64,000 nt of DNA, from NCBI GenBank assembly GCA_964631255.1, contig CAZVWS010000002.1, forward strand, positions 1 through 64,000. The letters run 5' to 3'. The stretch is from JBGZFC01 sp964631255. GTDB lineage: Bacteria > Bacteroidota > Bacteroidia > Bacteroidales > Dysgonomonadaceae. The position numbers and the translations under genes were made by a program. The notes under the pieces were generated by a model that was given only the letters and a program-made list of their open reading frames with translations, searched no databases and had not been told where the DNA came from. Each line of letters begins with the position of its first letter. The stretch's first letter is position 1. Below are positions 9,129 through 17,694 of this stretch, piece after piece.

Positions 9129-9868
9129 TAGCTGTAATTTTCGAATGTAATTTGCTCAAGAATAGTACGTTTTGTTATCTCTGTTTTGGATGCAATTTCT
9201 TCTAAAGCAGAATTTTCTTTTCTTTCATCGCTTGCACCAACCGAACTAAGGTAGTCATGAATTGCAAATGGAAGTGCTTTGTAAAGTTGAAACAATGCAT
9301 CTTCTTGTCCCGAGAGTAAAGCATAAAACTTGTCGCCCGAAATTTTGAAAACGCGTGAATGCCCATATTCTTTACCATTAATATCGCCTTTCCAATGCTC
9401 ATTGAAACTACTTTTAGCTAAAATCTGAACCCAATAGCAATTGGCTTTTTTGTAATCATCAGCATATCGAGCCAGTTTTTGAAATAAAGCTTCGGCAGAA
9501 CTGCTGTTCATCGTATTGTGTTTGTTTTTAATGTCTGCAAACAGCGTATCGTCCGTTGCTTTTATATCAAATCCGCTCAAATTTCCAACCTCATATTCAT
9601 CAATTCCGCCCAAAATTTGTTCGTGAAACGTGCCGATTGAATTGTTGATGGATTTGTCAATTTGCCTTAGAATTTCCGATTGAATTAAATCTTCTTCGCT
9701 GATATTATTGAATTTAGCATCAAATGTGAGCTTTATCGTATCTATTTTATTCGTGTAGAAACTCTTTTTCGAAAGATTGTTTTTTGCCCGCAAATAAGAT
9801 GAATGCAAGTTTTCAATGCACTTCAACAGATGCTCGTCAGAAATGAAATTTACGTATTTATTTGACAT
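9104..9868 (-). CDS. Type II restriction endonuclease, Eco47II-like
   Basis: 254 residues. The core IGTFHEQILGGID, then GFDIKATDDTLFADIKNKHN, resembles the Eco47II family (GGNCC cutters as I recall) and fits a PD-(D/E)xK active site, with Asp in FDIKA and Asp/Lys in ADIKNK. It cleaves unmethylated DNA at the site protected by the neighbouring methylase. The genes are convergent and overlap by 25 bp (9104-9128), so each transcript is antisense to the other's 3' end. A perfect TAACTTTG -7 box lies 31 nt upstream of the start. The specificity is inferred from the family only. Confidence 0.8.
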   Translation of the reverse strand: MSNKYVNFISDEHLLKCIENLHSSYLRAKNNLSKKSFYTNKIDTIKLTFDAKFNNISEEDLIQSEILRQIDKSINNSIGTFHEQILGGIDEYEVGNLSGFDIKATDDTLFADIKNKHNTMNSSSAEALFQKLARYADDYKKANCYWVQILAKSSFNEHWKGDINGKEYGHSRVFKISGDKFYALLSGQEDALFQLYKALPFAIHDYLSSVGASDERKENSALEEIASKTEITKRTILEQITFENYSYYLGFDKL

Positions 9869-9898
9869 AATTTATTTTCATTTATCGAATTTGATACA

Positions 9899-9906
9899 CA
9901 AAGTTA
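9899..9906 (-). promoter_or_regulatory. -7 box for the restriction endonuclease
   Basis: CAAAGTTA on the + strand reads TAACTTTG on the - strand, a full TAnnTTTG match. The predicted transcript begins about 25 nt before the start codon. Confidence 0.6.
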
Positions 9907-10014
9907 ACACAATAAAATAAGAAATAGTAATTGTTTCCCTTTTTTGGGAAAACTAATACTTTCCCAAAAAACACAAAGAACCATTTGGAATTTCATTCTT
10001 TTAAACAATAATTG

Positions 10015-10022
10015 TATTTTTG
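10015..10022 (+). promoter_or_regulatory. -7 box for the RelA/SpoT homologue
   Basis: TATTTTTG, with the predicted start near 10029. This excludes the TTG at 10020 and favours the ATG at 10050. Confidence 0.6.
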
Positions 10023-10049
10023 TACTATAAACGGGATAAAAACAGCACA

Positions 10050-12254
10050 ATGAAAGTAGTAACCTCCATACAAAGAAGCGAATATTTTGTTTTGCACCGC
10101 AAACTATATTTTTTGTTTCGACAAAGTTGGGACTTACAAAAAACCAATTTGTTGAAAACAATGATAAAAAAATCGTTGCAAATAAGCAACAACAAAGATA
10201 AAGATAATGCGCTGAATATCTTCCTATTTGATGTGAAAACCGCTACAATTTTAATAGATGAAATCGGACTAAAGCAAGCAGCGGTTTGTGCCGTTTTGTT
10301 GTTCAATCCATTGCTAAATGGTTGTTTGACAATGGAGGAGATAAAAAAGGAGTTTGGCGAAGAGGTTGCCAATATACTTACCGGATTAAAAAGGGTAAAT
10401 GAGTTGACCGAGAAAAAATCGAAAATCGAGTCCGAGAACTACATGAAATTATTGCTCTCTATTGCGCAAGATATACGTGTGGTTTTCATCTTGTTGGCTC
10501 AACAATTGTTACTGATGCGCGATGCAAAAAACACCACTTCCGAACAACGACTTCAGTTTTCGGTAGAGTCGGCATATCTCTATGCGCCACTGGCACATCG
10601 GTTGGGGTTGTACTCCATCAAATCGGAGTTGGAAGACCTCTCGCTCAAATATACCGACCGTGAAACGTACGATTTTGTTGCTCATAAACTCAACGAAACC
10701 AAACGTTCGCGCGATAAGTACATCCACGAATTTATAGAACCCGTAAAGAAAAAACTCGATAAAACCGACCTAAAGTACGACATCAAAGGTCGTACCAAAT
10801 CCATCCATTCCATCAACAACAAACTTAAAAAACAAAAAATTGAGTTCGAAAACATCTACGACCTTTTTGCTATTCGCATCATATTGGACTCGCCCGCCGA
10901 TATGGAGAAAGCGCATTGCTGGCAAGTATATTCCATCATCACAGATATGTATCAGCCCAATCCCAAGCGACTGAAAGACTGGCTGTCTATCCCCAAAAGC
11001 AACGGTTACGAGTCGCTACATATTACCGTGATGGGTCCCGATTCTAAATGGGTGGAAGTGCAGATTCGGACACGCCGTATGGACGAAATTGCCGAGCGCG
11101 GTTTGGCTGCACACTGGAAATACAAGGGTGTGAAAGGTGAATCTACACTCGATACGTGGCTCCAATCGTTGCGTGAAACACTCGAAAACAACGAGGCGGA
11201 CATGAAAGACAAGCTCGTCGACTTTAAATTGGACTTATACGACGAAGAAATATTTGTTTTTACCCCCCAAGGCGACCTTTTTAAATTGCCGAAAAAAGCT
11301 ACTGTACTCGATTTTGCTTTCGCTATACACTCAAAAATTGGCGCAACTTGCATATCGGGGAAGGTAAACGGCAAAAACGTTCCGATAAAACAACAACTCA
11401 AAAGTGGTGATCAGGTTGAGATAATTACCTCATCGCACCAATCGCCAAAACGAGATTGGTTGAGTTATGTAGTTACATCGAGAGCCAAAGCAAAAATTCG
11501 CCAACTGCTCAAAGAACAAGACAGCAAACAAGTGGATATTGCCAAAGAGATGCTTTTGCGACGGATGAAAAATAGGAAGATAGAATTGGAAGATTCGCTG
11601 TTGATGCAACTGATAAAAAAATTGAAATATAAAACAGTTACCGACTTTTTTATCGATATTGCAAATGAAAAATTAGAAATTAACTGGGTTATTGACCAAT
11701 ATCTGGAGCAAAGCAATAAAGAATTAGAAACCAAAGATTTACAAATTGCGACGAGCGCCGACAAGTTTACACTAAAACCCTATTCGCAAGAAATAAAGAG
11801 CACAGACGAGCTTATTATCGATCAAAATTTGACAGGTGTAGATTATCGATTGGCAAAATGCTGTAACCCGATTTTTGGCGATGAAATATTTGGATTCGTA
11901 TCATCGCAAGGCATCAAAATCCACAGGGTAAACTGCCCCAATGCACACGATATGTTTTCGCGTTTCGGCTACCGGATACTTCACGCTCGGTGGTCGGGTA
12001 GCACATCCGGAACAACCAACTATACATCCGTATTGCGAATTATTGGAAATGACCAGATAAATATTGTGGCAAATCTGATGTCAATTATTTCAAAAGAAGA
12101 AGGTGTACAAATGCGTTCCATCTCTATTGATTCAAACGACGGACTTTTTCAAGGCAATATTGCTGTAATGCTTGCCAATACATCCAAGTTGGAGCAATTG
12201 ATAAAGAAGTTGAAAACTGTGAAAGGGGTAAAATCGGTTGTCCGATTAAGTTAA
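10050..12254 (+). CDS. relA: RelA/SpoT-type (p)ppGpp synthetase with degenerate hydrolase domain
   Basis: 734 residues in the long RelA/SpoT layout. The N-terminal region aligns with the HD hydrolase but lacks the HD pair (VLLFNPLLNG where LLHDVVED is usual) and the DRLHN motif (LLAQQLLLMRD instead), so hydrolysis is probably lost. The synthetase domain (about 245-360) is intact: YDIKGRTKSIHSI, YDLFAIRI, KRLKDWLSIPKSNGYESLH, EVQIRT and GLAAHWKYK. A TGS domain (about 400-460), a Cys-containing region (RLAKCCNPIFGDEIFGF) and a C-terminal ACT domain follow. It makes (p)ppGpp during the stringent response. A second, hydrolase-competent homologue must exist elsewhere. Its 3' end overlaps folK by 9 bp. 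Confidence 0.93.
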   Translation: MKVVTSIQRSEYFVLHRKLYFLFRQSWDLQKTNLLKTMIKKSLQISNNKDKDNALNIFLFDVKTATILIDEIGLKQAAVCAVLLFNPLLNGCLTMEEIKKEFGEEVANILTGLKRVNELTEKKSKIESENYMKLLLSIAQDIRVVFILLAQQLLLMRDAKNTTSEQRLQFSVESAYLYAPLAHRLGLYSIKSELEDLSLKYTDRETYDFVAHKLNETKRSRDKYIHEFIEPVKKKLDKTDLKYDIKGRTKSIHSINNKLKKQKIEFENIYDLFAIRIILDSPADMEKAHCWQVYSIITDMYQPNPKRLKDWLSIPKSNGYESLHITVMGPDSKWVEVQIRTRRMDEIAERGLAAHWKYKGVKGESTLDTWLQSLRETLENNEADMKDKLVDFKLDLYDEEIFVFTPQGDLFKLPKKATVLDFAFAIHSKIGATCISGKVNGKNVPIKQQLKSGDQVEIITSSHQSPKRDWLSYVVTSRAKAKIRQLLKEQDSKQVDIAKEMLLRRMKNRKIELEDSLLMQLIKKLKYKTVTDFFIDIANEKLEINWVIDQYLEQSNKELETKDLQIATSADKFTLKPYSQEIKSTDELIIDQNLTGVDYRLAKCCNPIFGDEIFGFVSSQGIKIHRVNCPNAHDMFSRFGYRILHARWSGSTSGTTNYTSVLRIIGNDQINIVANLMSIISKEEGVQMRSISIDSNDGLFQGNIAVMLANTSKLEQLIKKLKTVKGVKSVVRLS

Positions 12255-12620
12255 TCGAAAATCGGGGAGTAGCACCTGCACATAATCTCTGCCGTAATCA
12301 TCGGGACGCAAAATTTGGTCGTTCTCCCTTATCAAATCAATATCTATCACAACCCGACCCATTTCTTTGTCTTCGTGTTTTCGCCCCATTTCGCCCTCTA
12401 TTCGTTTGGTTATTTGGGTAATTTCTGTGGCTGATAAATCGGAGTAAAATTGGGCAATCACGTTGTGAAACAATCGTTTATATTTCAATCCATACGGTTT
12501 GCTGATATATATTCGTGAAAAAACAATGCCATCGAACGCTTCGGAAAGCAAAAGCCTGACTTTTTTCAAATTTCGTTCGGCATACGTGTTGGAGCCGATA
12601 CTAAAGAGATATTGATGCAT
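12246..12620 (-). CDS. folK: FolK-like hydroxymethyldihydropterin pyrophosphokinase
   Basis: 124 residues from the ATG at 12620. Motifs FSIGSNTYAERNL, SKPYG, FHNVIAQF, IEGEMGR and RVVIDIDLI follow the FolK order, and the enzyme transfers pyrophosphate from ATP to 6-hydroxymethyl-7,8-dihydropterin in folate synthesis. It is short for the family (about 160) and lacks the usual HP-R-FVL C-terminal segment, ending in VQVLLPDFRLT, so it is a divergent or minimal form. The start was chosen because a TATCTTTG -7 box at 12664-12671 lies downstream of the alternative start at 12677. Confidence 0.75.
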   Translation of the reverse strand: MHQYLFSIGSNTYAERNLKKVRLLLSEAFDGIVFSRIYISKPYGLKYKRLFHNVIAQFYSDLSATEITQITKRIEGEMGRKHEDKEMGRVVIDIDLIRENDQILRPDDYGRDYVQVLLPDFRLT

Positions 12621-12663
12621 AAATTGTGTCGATTTATCAACAAGAATTCGTAGTTTATGAGCA

Positions 12664-12671
12664 CAAAGATA
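12664..12671 (-). promoter_or_regulatory. -7 box for folK
   Basis: CAAAGATA on the + strand reads TATCTTTG on the - strand. Its position fixes the folK start at 12620. Confidence 0.6.
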
Positions 12672-12714
12672 CATCACACTTTGATATGTTGGACGTTTTA
12701 TATGGAAAAACGAT

Positions 12715-12722
12715 TATCTTTG
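12715..12722 (+). promoter_or_regulatory. -7 box for the NfeD-type protease
   Basis: TATCTTTG, 20 nt upstream of the ATG at 12742; it is divergent from the folK promoter. Confidence 0.6.
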
Positions 12723-12741
12723 TGAAAATAAAAGTACAAAA

Positions 12742-14115
12742 ATGAAAAAGCTAAAAACACTGCTGTTATTTGTTTTATTTGCCGTTACGGTTTTCTCTCA
12801 AAACGATAAACCATTGATATATAGAATTAATATCAAAGAAAATATTGGAAGCAACACGTGGGTGTATCTGCAAAACGGGATGCACGAAGCACTTTCAAAA
12901 AATGCTACTTGTTTGCTGTTGCACATGAATACCTACGGAGGAGGATTGCAAGAAGCAGACTCTATGCGTACGGCAATTTTAGAATTTCCGTTGCCGGTCT
13001 ATGTTTTTGTCGATAACAACGCGGCATCGGCAGGCGCGCTTATCTCGTTGGCTTGCGATAGTATTTTTATGAAAAATAGTGGCTCGATTGGTGCGGCAAC
13101 GGTAGTAGATGGTCAAGATGGTGCAAAAGCACCCGATAAATACCAATCTTATATGCGTGGCATGATGCGTGCTACAGCCGAATCACACGGCATGGATACA
13201 ATTATCAATCAAAGAGATACGGTTTATAAATGGAGACGCAATCCCATTGTGGCAGAGGCAATGGTGGACGAGAGTGTGGTTGTGGAAGGCTATGTGGATT
13301 CTACCAAAATATTGACCCTAACGGCATCCGATGCCGTGAAATTGGGTTATTGCGATGGCATTGCAGACAATATTAACCAAATTGCAATTGAATATTTGCA
13401 GTACAACGATTATGAATTGCAAACATACAATCCCACGTTTTATGATAAATTGAAAGGATTTCTCACCAACAATATTTTTCAGGCATTTCTTATCATGTTC
13501 ATTATCGGGGGAATATACATGGAGCTTCAGTCGCCGGGGATTGGTTTTCCTACTGCGATAGCAATTACTGCGGCACTTTTATATTTCACTCCATTGTATC
13601 TCACGGGATATGCACAAAATTGGGAGGTACTGCTGTTTGTGTTGGGGCTTATTTTGATAGTTTTCGAGATTTTTGTTATTCCCGGGTTTGGCGTTGCCGG
13701 AATTTCGGGAATCGGGTTGGTAGTGGTTTCATTGGTTTTGGCACTCATCGGCAATGTCCGATTCAATTTCAATTTGCCAACCATCTATTTTTTTCGTGCA
13801 GCAATGACCGTTTTTGCCGGATTGGGCATGGCTATCGTTTTCATTGTATATATGGTAAGCCGAATTGGGAAACCGGGAGTTTTCAAGAAAATTGCTTTAG
13901 ATTCCGACCAAGAAGGCTACTTTTCTGTCTCTTTAGAACCCGGTACATTGGTTGGGCAAAAAGGTATAGCGGCAACAGATTTGCGTCCTTCGGGTAAAGT
14001 ACTGATTGGAAACGATTATTACGATGCCATCTCGCTCAATCACTTCATAGAAAAAGGAGAAACTGTGTTAGTGAAACGCTACGAAAACTTTCAACTTTAT
14101 GTGGTTGCAGAATAA
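12742..14115 (+). CDS. NfeD-type membrane serine protease (ClpP-class)
   Basis: 457 residues: a signal peptide (to about residue 20), then a ClpP-like domain with MNTYGGGLQEADSMR and the nucleophile Ser96 in DNNAASAGALIS, plus a likely catalytic Lys133 in APDKYQSYMRG (Ser-Lys dyad). A multi-helix membrane region (about 225-375) follows, then a C-terminal OB-fold NfeD domain (KGIAATDLRPSGKVLI). The family (NfeD1b) cleaves membrane proteins, with stomatin homologues as usual partners, but no stomatin gene is adjacent here. It has its own promoter. A downstream hairpin separates it from the convergent small membrane gene. Confidence 0.92.
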   Translation: MKKLKTLLLFVLFAVTVFSQNDKPLIYRINIKENIGSNTWVYLQNGMHEALSKNATCLLLHMNTYGGGLQEADSMRTAILEFPLPVYVFVDNNAASAGALISLACDSIFMKNSGSIGAATVVDGQDGAKAPDKYQSYMRGMMRATAESHGMDTIINQRDTVYKWRRNPIVAEAMVDESVVVEGYVDSTKILTLTASDAVKLGYCDGIADNINQIAIEYLQYNDYELQTYNPTFYDKLKGFLTNNIFQAFLIMFIIGGIYMELQSPGIGFPTAIAITAALLYFTPLYLTGYAQNWEVLLFVLGLILIVFEIFVIPGFGVAGISGIGLVVVSLVLALIGNVRFNFNLPTIYFFRAAMTVFAGLGMAIVFIVYMVSRIGKPGVFKKIALDSDQEGYFSVSLEPGTLVGQKGIAATDLRPSGKVLIGNDYYDAISLNHFIEKGETVLVKRYENFQLYVVAE

Positions 14116-14118
14116 AAA

Positions 14119-14150
14119 AAGGTGTGTCTTTTGTTGACACACCTTCTTCC
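14119..14150. terminator. Hairpin terminator between convergent genes
   Basis: A 10-bp perfect stem (14119-14128 with 14136-14145) and a 7-nt loop. The A-run to its left gives a T-run on the - strand, so it best fits termination of the small membrane gene; it may also end the protease transcript. Confidence 0.75.
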
Positions 14151-14169
14151 GAAAATCTTTTTTTACAGG

Positions 14170-14454
14170 TTAGTTGTAAAGTGCAAATTCTTCTTTGCTA
14201 TACGCTGCTTTCTTTGCCATGAAAAATAAAAAGAAAGGAACGATTAAAAGAATGATAGCCCAAAAAATTGTGCTTAATGTGGTTCCCTTTTTCATATTAT
14301 TCACGAAAATATGTCCCAAGAATCCTTCTACAACCAAGATTAATCCCAATAGTAGGTTGGTGTTGTTAGTTGTGCCCATCAAAAAAGGAACGGCCAAAAA
14401 AGCAACGCCAATAAACATTACTATTACCCCTGAATACTTTGCTAATTCTTTCAT
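14170..14454 (-). CDS. Small multi-pass membrane protein, function unknown
   Basis: 94 residues with three hydrophobic stretches (about 8-26, 33-50 and 60-80) and a charged tail (AKKAAYSKEEFALYN). A short basic loop (NNMKKGTT) lies between the second and third. I do not recognise a named family; it looks like a small inner-membrane protein conserved in Bacteroidales. Terminator and promoter spacing suggest that it is monocistronic, and no -7 box matches cleanly upstream. Codon use and a long uninterrupted frame full of hydrophobic residues support it as real. Confidence 0.7.
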   Translation of the reverse strand: MKELAKYSGVIVMFIGVAFLAVPFLMGTTNNTNLLLGLILVVEGFLGHIFVNNMKKGTTLSTIFWAIILLIVPFFLFFMAKKAAYSKEEFALYN

Positions 14455-14763
14455 CTGTGTCTTATATTATATTTTTTTTGATTTCATCTCGCAAATAAAC
14501 ACAAAATTCTACAAATAAGAAAATAAAAACAATGAAAAGTTTATAATTCAGTCAATAATTTATTGTTTAGACAATACTTTGCCTCCTAAATATGGCTTTT
14601 AGTGTTACCGATTATCAATTTTTTATTTGCATCAATAAGAAGAAAAAAAATGCAAAAAATGTCATTCAACAATGCTAAAAACCGAATGTATTCAGATTGT
14701 AACGAACGAAACCTGTAAACCATAATTATTTTTACTATTTTTGTCTACCCAAATCCTACTGAA
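14455..14763. other. Intergenic spacer between divergent genes
   Basis: 309 bp of AT-rich sequence. Apart from the plsC -7 box near its right end I see no gene, repeat or stable hairpin. Confidence 0.5.
14736..14743 (+). promoter_or_regulatory. -7 box for plsC
   Basis: TATTTTTG, 21 nt upstream of the ATG at 14764. Confidence 0.6.
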
Positions 14764-15516
14764 ATGAAACTGATAAAAAAAGGACTCTCGTTCCTATACC
14801 AATGGATTATTGTGATGCCTGTTTTTCTGGCACTTACAATATTAACTGCATTAACTGTCATGATTTTCGCCCCAATCTTCGGCAATAGATTTTGGGGGTA
14901 TTATCCACCCAAATGGTGGTCGCGACTTACATGTTATGTTGCCCTTTGTCGTGTTAAAACCTCGGGACACGAGTACCTCAATCCCAAACAATCTTACGTG
15001 TTTGTAGCCAATCACCAAGGCGCATTTGATATTTTCTTAACCTACGGTTTTTTGAATCAGAACATCAAATGGGTACAAAAAGCCAGTTTACGTAAAATAC
15101 CGTTGGTGGGTTTTGCTTCCGAAAAAGCCGGCCATGTTTTTGTTGACAATTCAAACGTACAAGCCAGAACAAGAACCATAAACGAAGCAAAAAAAGAGAT
15201 TACCGACGGCGTTTCTATCATGCTTTTTCCCGAAGGTGCAAGAACCGATACAGGCAAAATGACCCGATTTAAACGAGGTGCATTTCATATTGCATATGAC
15301 CTCAAATTGCCAATCGTTCCAATTACACTAAACGGGCCTTACGATGTGATGAAAAAAGGAACTTTCTTAATCAATCCGGGAAAATTGGAGTTGATCATTC
15401 ATCCGCCCATCCCTACATCAGAAATGCATGAAGAAGATATACCGTTGCTTATGGACGAAACAAAAAAAATAATAGAATCTGCTTTGTGGGAAAAATATAA
15501 AAGTACAAAAGCATAA
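14764..15516 (+). CDS. plsC: 1-acyl-sn-glycerol-3-phosphate acyltransferase
   Basis: 250 residues. An N-terminal membrane anchor (about 10-38) precedes the acyltransferase core with the catalytic motif NHQGAFDIF (His84 and Asp89, H-x4-D) and the phosphate-binding motif FPEGARTDTG. The enzyme adds the second acyl chain to lysophosphatidate to form phosphatidic acid at the inner membrane. The length and motif spacing fit bacterial PlsC; a paralogue acting on ornithine or glycine lipids cannot be excluded in Bacteroidota. It has its own promoter and terminator. Confidence 0.9.
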   Translation: MKLIKKGLSFLYQWIIVMPVFLALTILTALTVMIFAPIFGNRFWGYYPPKWWSRLTCYVALCRVKTSGHEYLNPKQSYVFVANHQGAFDIFLTYGFLNQNIKWVQKASLRKIPLVGFASEKAGHVFVDNSNVQARTRTINEAKKEITDGVSIMLFPEGARTDTGKMTRFKRGAFHIAYDLKLPIVPITLNGPYDVMKKGTFLINPGKLELIIHPPIPTSEMHEEDIPLLMDETKKIIESALWEKYKSTKA

Positions 15517-15538
15517 ACAGCTTAAAATCTAAAAATTT

Positions 15539-15580
15539 ATAGCGGAACGAAAAGAAAAAAATGAGTTCCGCTATTTTTTT
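15539..15580 (+). terminator. Terminator of plsC
   Basis: A 10-bp perfect stem, ATAGCGGAAC with GTTCCGCTAT (15539-15548 and 15565-15574), followed by a T-run. Confidence 0.85.
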
Positions 15581-15612
15581 GATGATGGGAGATAGAGATA
15601 TATAAAAAAGAA

Positions 15613-15703
15613 ATGGTTGTCTCACGACAACCATCCTTCATTTGTTAACCTTAAATCTAATACCATGAAAAACACGATGCAAATTTATATGATACAATAT
15701 TAA
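15613..15703 (+). ncRNA. Candidate leader or small RNA: hairpin plus mini-ORF
   Basis: A perfect 9-bp hairpin with a 4-nt loop (15613-15634) is followed after 30 nt by a 12-codon ORF starting MKNTMQIYMIQY (15665-15703). I have an unverified impression of having seen this arrangement in other Bacteroidales. It may be a leader, an RNA 3' end or a relic; no product is claimed. Confidence 0.25.
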
Positions 15704-16007
15704 TTTGCAACTTTTTCTTTCAAAAAACTTTTAATTTATGCATTATTAACAATAATTTCTGTTATATTTTTTCTTTTTGAAGCAAAAAATATGTAGAAAG
15801 TAATTATACACAATCACTTACCTGTTTTTCTTCTTTCAACGACAAAAACTCGAATAACAGAGGCAAAAAGTACTGCAAAAGTAATTACCAGAAATATTTT
15901 ATTGCACTTTCTCAAAACTTTTCAACAAATAAACATTGTTTTAAATAATTAATGTGTTATTAACCGATTAATTAACTAATTTCGCATGTTGAAAACGAAA
16001 TGAAATA

Positions 16008-16772
16008 ATGGCAAGAATAATAGCTTTAGCAAATCAAAAAGGAGGAGTGGGTAAAACCACCACTACAATAAATTTAGCGGCATCGCTCACAGCTTTTGAC
16101 AAAAAAGTGTTGGTAGTAGATGCAGACCCCCAAGCAAACGCATCGTCGGGATTGGGTATCGATATAAAACAACTAACCACCACCATATACGAGGGATTGA
16201 TTGGTAAATGCAATCCGGCAGATGTTGTACACCAAACACCATTTGAAAACATAGATATTATTCCTTCGCACATCAACTTGGTTGGAGCCGAATTGGAAAT
16301 GGTGCAGATGGAAAACAGAGAAAAACGATTGAGAAATTTGCTGCAACCCATCCGCGACAAATACGATTTTATATTGATAGATTGCTCGCCTTCGTTGGGA
16401 ATTATTACCGTGAATGCGCTCACGGCAGCCGATTCCGTCATTATTCCCGTGCAGTGCGAATATTTCGCGTTAGAAGGATTGAGTAAACTGCTGAATACGA
16501 TAAAGATAATCAAATCAAAACTAAATACCTCGCTCGAGATAGAAGGATTTGTACTCACCATGTACGACTCCAGACTCAGGCTGCATAACCAGATTTACGA
16601 AGAGGTGAAACAACATTTTAAAGATTTGGTTTTCAATACAGTAATACAAAGAAATGTAACGTTGAGTGAATCGCAAAGTTATGCAAAACCGGCACTCATG
16701 TATGATGCCGGCTCCCGTGGAGCAATTAATCACATGCAGCTTGCGCAAGAGATAATTGAAAAGAACTCGTAA
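16008..16772 (+). CDS. parA: Chromosome-partitioning ATPase ParA (Soj)
   Basis: 254 residues. It opens with the deviant Walker A motif KGGVGKTTTTINLA, then the Walker A' region VLVVDADPQANASSGLG and Walker B FILIDCSPSLG, giving the complete ParA/MinD fold. It binds nucleoid DNA as an ATP dimer and is cycled by ParB to segregate the origin region. The absence of an N-terminal HTH marks it as the chromosomal Soj type. parB follows after 25 nt, so they are co-transcribed. Confidence 0.96.
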   Translation: MARIIALANQKGGVGKTTTTINLAASLTAFDKKVLVVDADPQANASSGLGIDIKQLTTTIYEGLIGKCNPADVVHQTPFENIDIIPSHINLVGAELEMVQMENREKRLRNLLQPIRDKYDFILIDCSPSLGIITVNALTAADSVIIPVQCEYFALEGLSKLLNTIKIIKSKLNTSLEIEGFVLTMYDSRLRLHNQIYEEVKQHFKDLVFNTVIQRNVTLSESQSYAKPALMYDAGSRGAINHMQLAQEIIEKNS

Positions 16773-16797
16773 TTTTGGCACAAAATAGAAGATAATT

Positions 16798-17694
16798 ATG
16801 GCAAAAAAAAATGCACTTGGAAGAGGATTAGATGCACTTATCACGATTGACGACACGGAAACCAGCGGTTCGTCGTCCATCAACGAGGTCAGTTTATCGA
16901 GCATAATCACCAATCCCGAACAACCACGCCGGATGTTTGACGAAGAGTCGTTGTCCGAATTGGCTTCATCCATCAGGCAAATTGGTGTAGTACAGCCTAT
17001 TACCTTGCGAAAAATGGACGACGGAACGTACCAAATCATCGCCGGAGAGCGTCGTTATCGTGCATCTATGATGGCCGGATTGGAATCGATTCCGGCATAT
17101 ATTAAAACTGTGGATGACGACGAGGTAATGGAAATGGCTCTGATAGAAAATATCCAAAGAGAAGATCTGAATTCCATAGAAATTGCTTTGGCATACCAAA
17201 ATCTAATCGATTCGCTTTCGCTAACGCAAGAGCAATTGAGCGAAAGAGTGGGAAAGAAGCGAGCAACCATTACCAATTATTTGCGATTGCTCAAACTGCC
17301 GGCAGAAGTGCAGATGGGAGTGAAAAATAAAAAAATTGATATGGGACACGCCCGTGCCTTGGTTACAATGGCAGATCCGGTGGCTCAATTGGCTCTTTAC
17401 AACCAGATTTTGGACGACGGACTTTCTGTTAGAAAAGTGGAAAGTTTGGTAAAAGATTTTGGCGAAACCGATACGAAATCAAAAAAAGAAAAGGATACAA
17501 TAAAACAAAAAACGACAACTCCCAATATCTCTAACGATTACGATTTATTGAAACAACATTTGTCGTCCTATTTTGATACCGAAGTACAATTTAGTTACAA
17601 CAAAAAAGGAAAAGGAAAAATTACAATTCCTTTTAATTCGGAAGAAGAATTGGCAAAGATTATTGTGATGTTTGACAAAATGAACAACCAATGA
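16798..17694 (+). CDS. parB: Chromosome-partitioning protein ParB (Spo0J)
   Basis: 298 residues: an N-terminal CTPase/ParB domain (NPEQPRRMFDEESLSELA, and GERRYRASMMAGL, the arginine-rich C-motif of the CTP switch), a central HTH (LTQEQLSERVGKKRATITNY) and a C-terminal dimerisation domain (DYDLLKQHLSSYFDTEVQF). It loads at parS and stimulates ParA. I searched by eye for GTTNCACGTGNAAC parS sites and found none in the window. Its stop overlaps the start of the next gene (ATGA), indicating translational coupling. Confidence 0.96.
   Translation: MAKKNALGRGLDALITIDDTETSGSSSINEVSLSSIITNPEQPRRMFDEESLSELASSIRQIGVVQPITLRKMDDGTYQIIAGERRYRASMMAGLESIPAYIKTVDDDEVMEMALIENIQREDLNSIEIALAYQNLIDSLSLTQEQLSERVGKKRATITNYLRLLKLPAEVQMGVKNKKIDMGHARALVTMADPVAQLALYNQILDDGLSVRKVESLVKDFGETDTKSKKEKDTIKQKTTTPNISNDYDLLKQHLSSYFDTEVQFSYNKKGKGKITIPFNSEEELAKIIVMFDKMNNQ

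Larger units (their letters stand above)
15517..16007. other. 491-bp intergenic region with two hairpins and a 12-codon ORF
   Basis: It holds the plsC terminator, a second hairpin (15613-15634), the conserved-looking run TTAACCTTAAATCTAATACC and a 12-codon open frame (15665-15703), then about 300 bp of featureless AT-rich DNA before parA. A near-match -7 box (TAATTTCG) sits just upstream of parA. Confidence 0.5.

Noticed and set aside
16008..17694. parS site near parAB
   Set aside because: I looked for GTTNCACGTGNAAC in the window; the CACGTG occurrences (for example in hutH and ntpB) lack the flanking bases.
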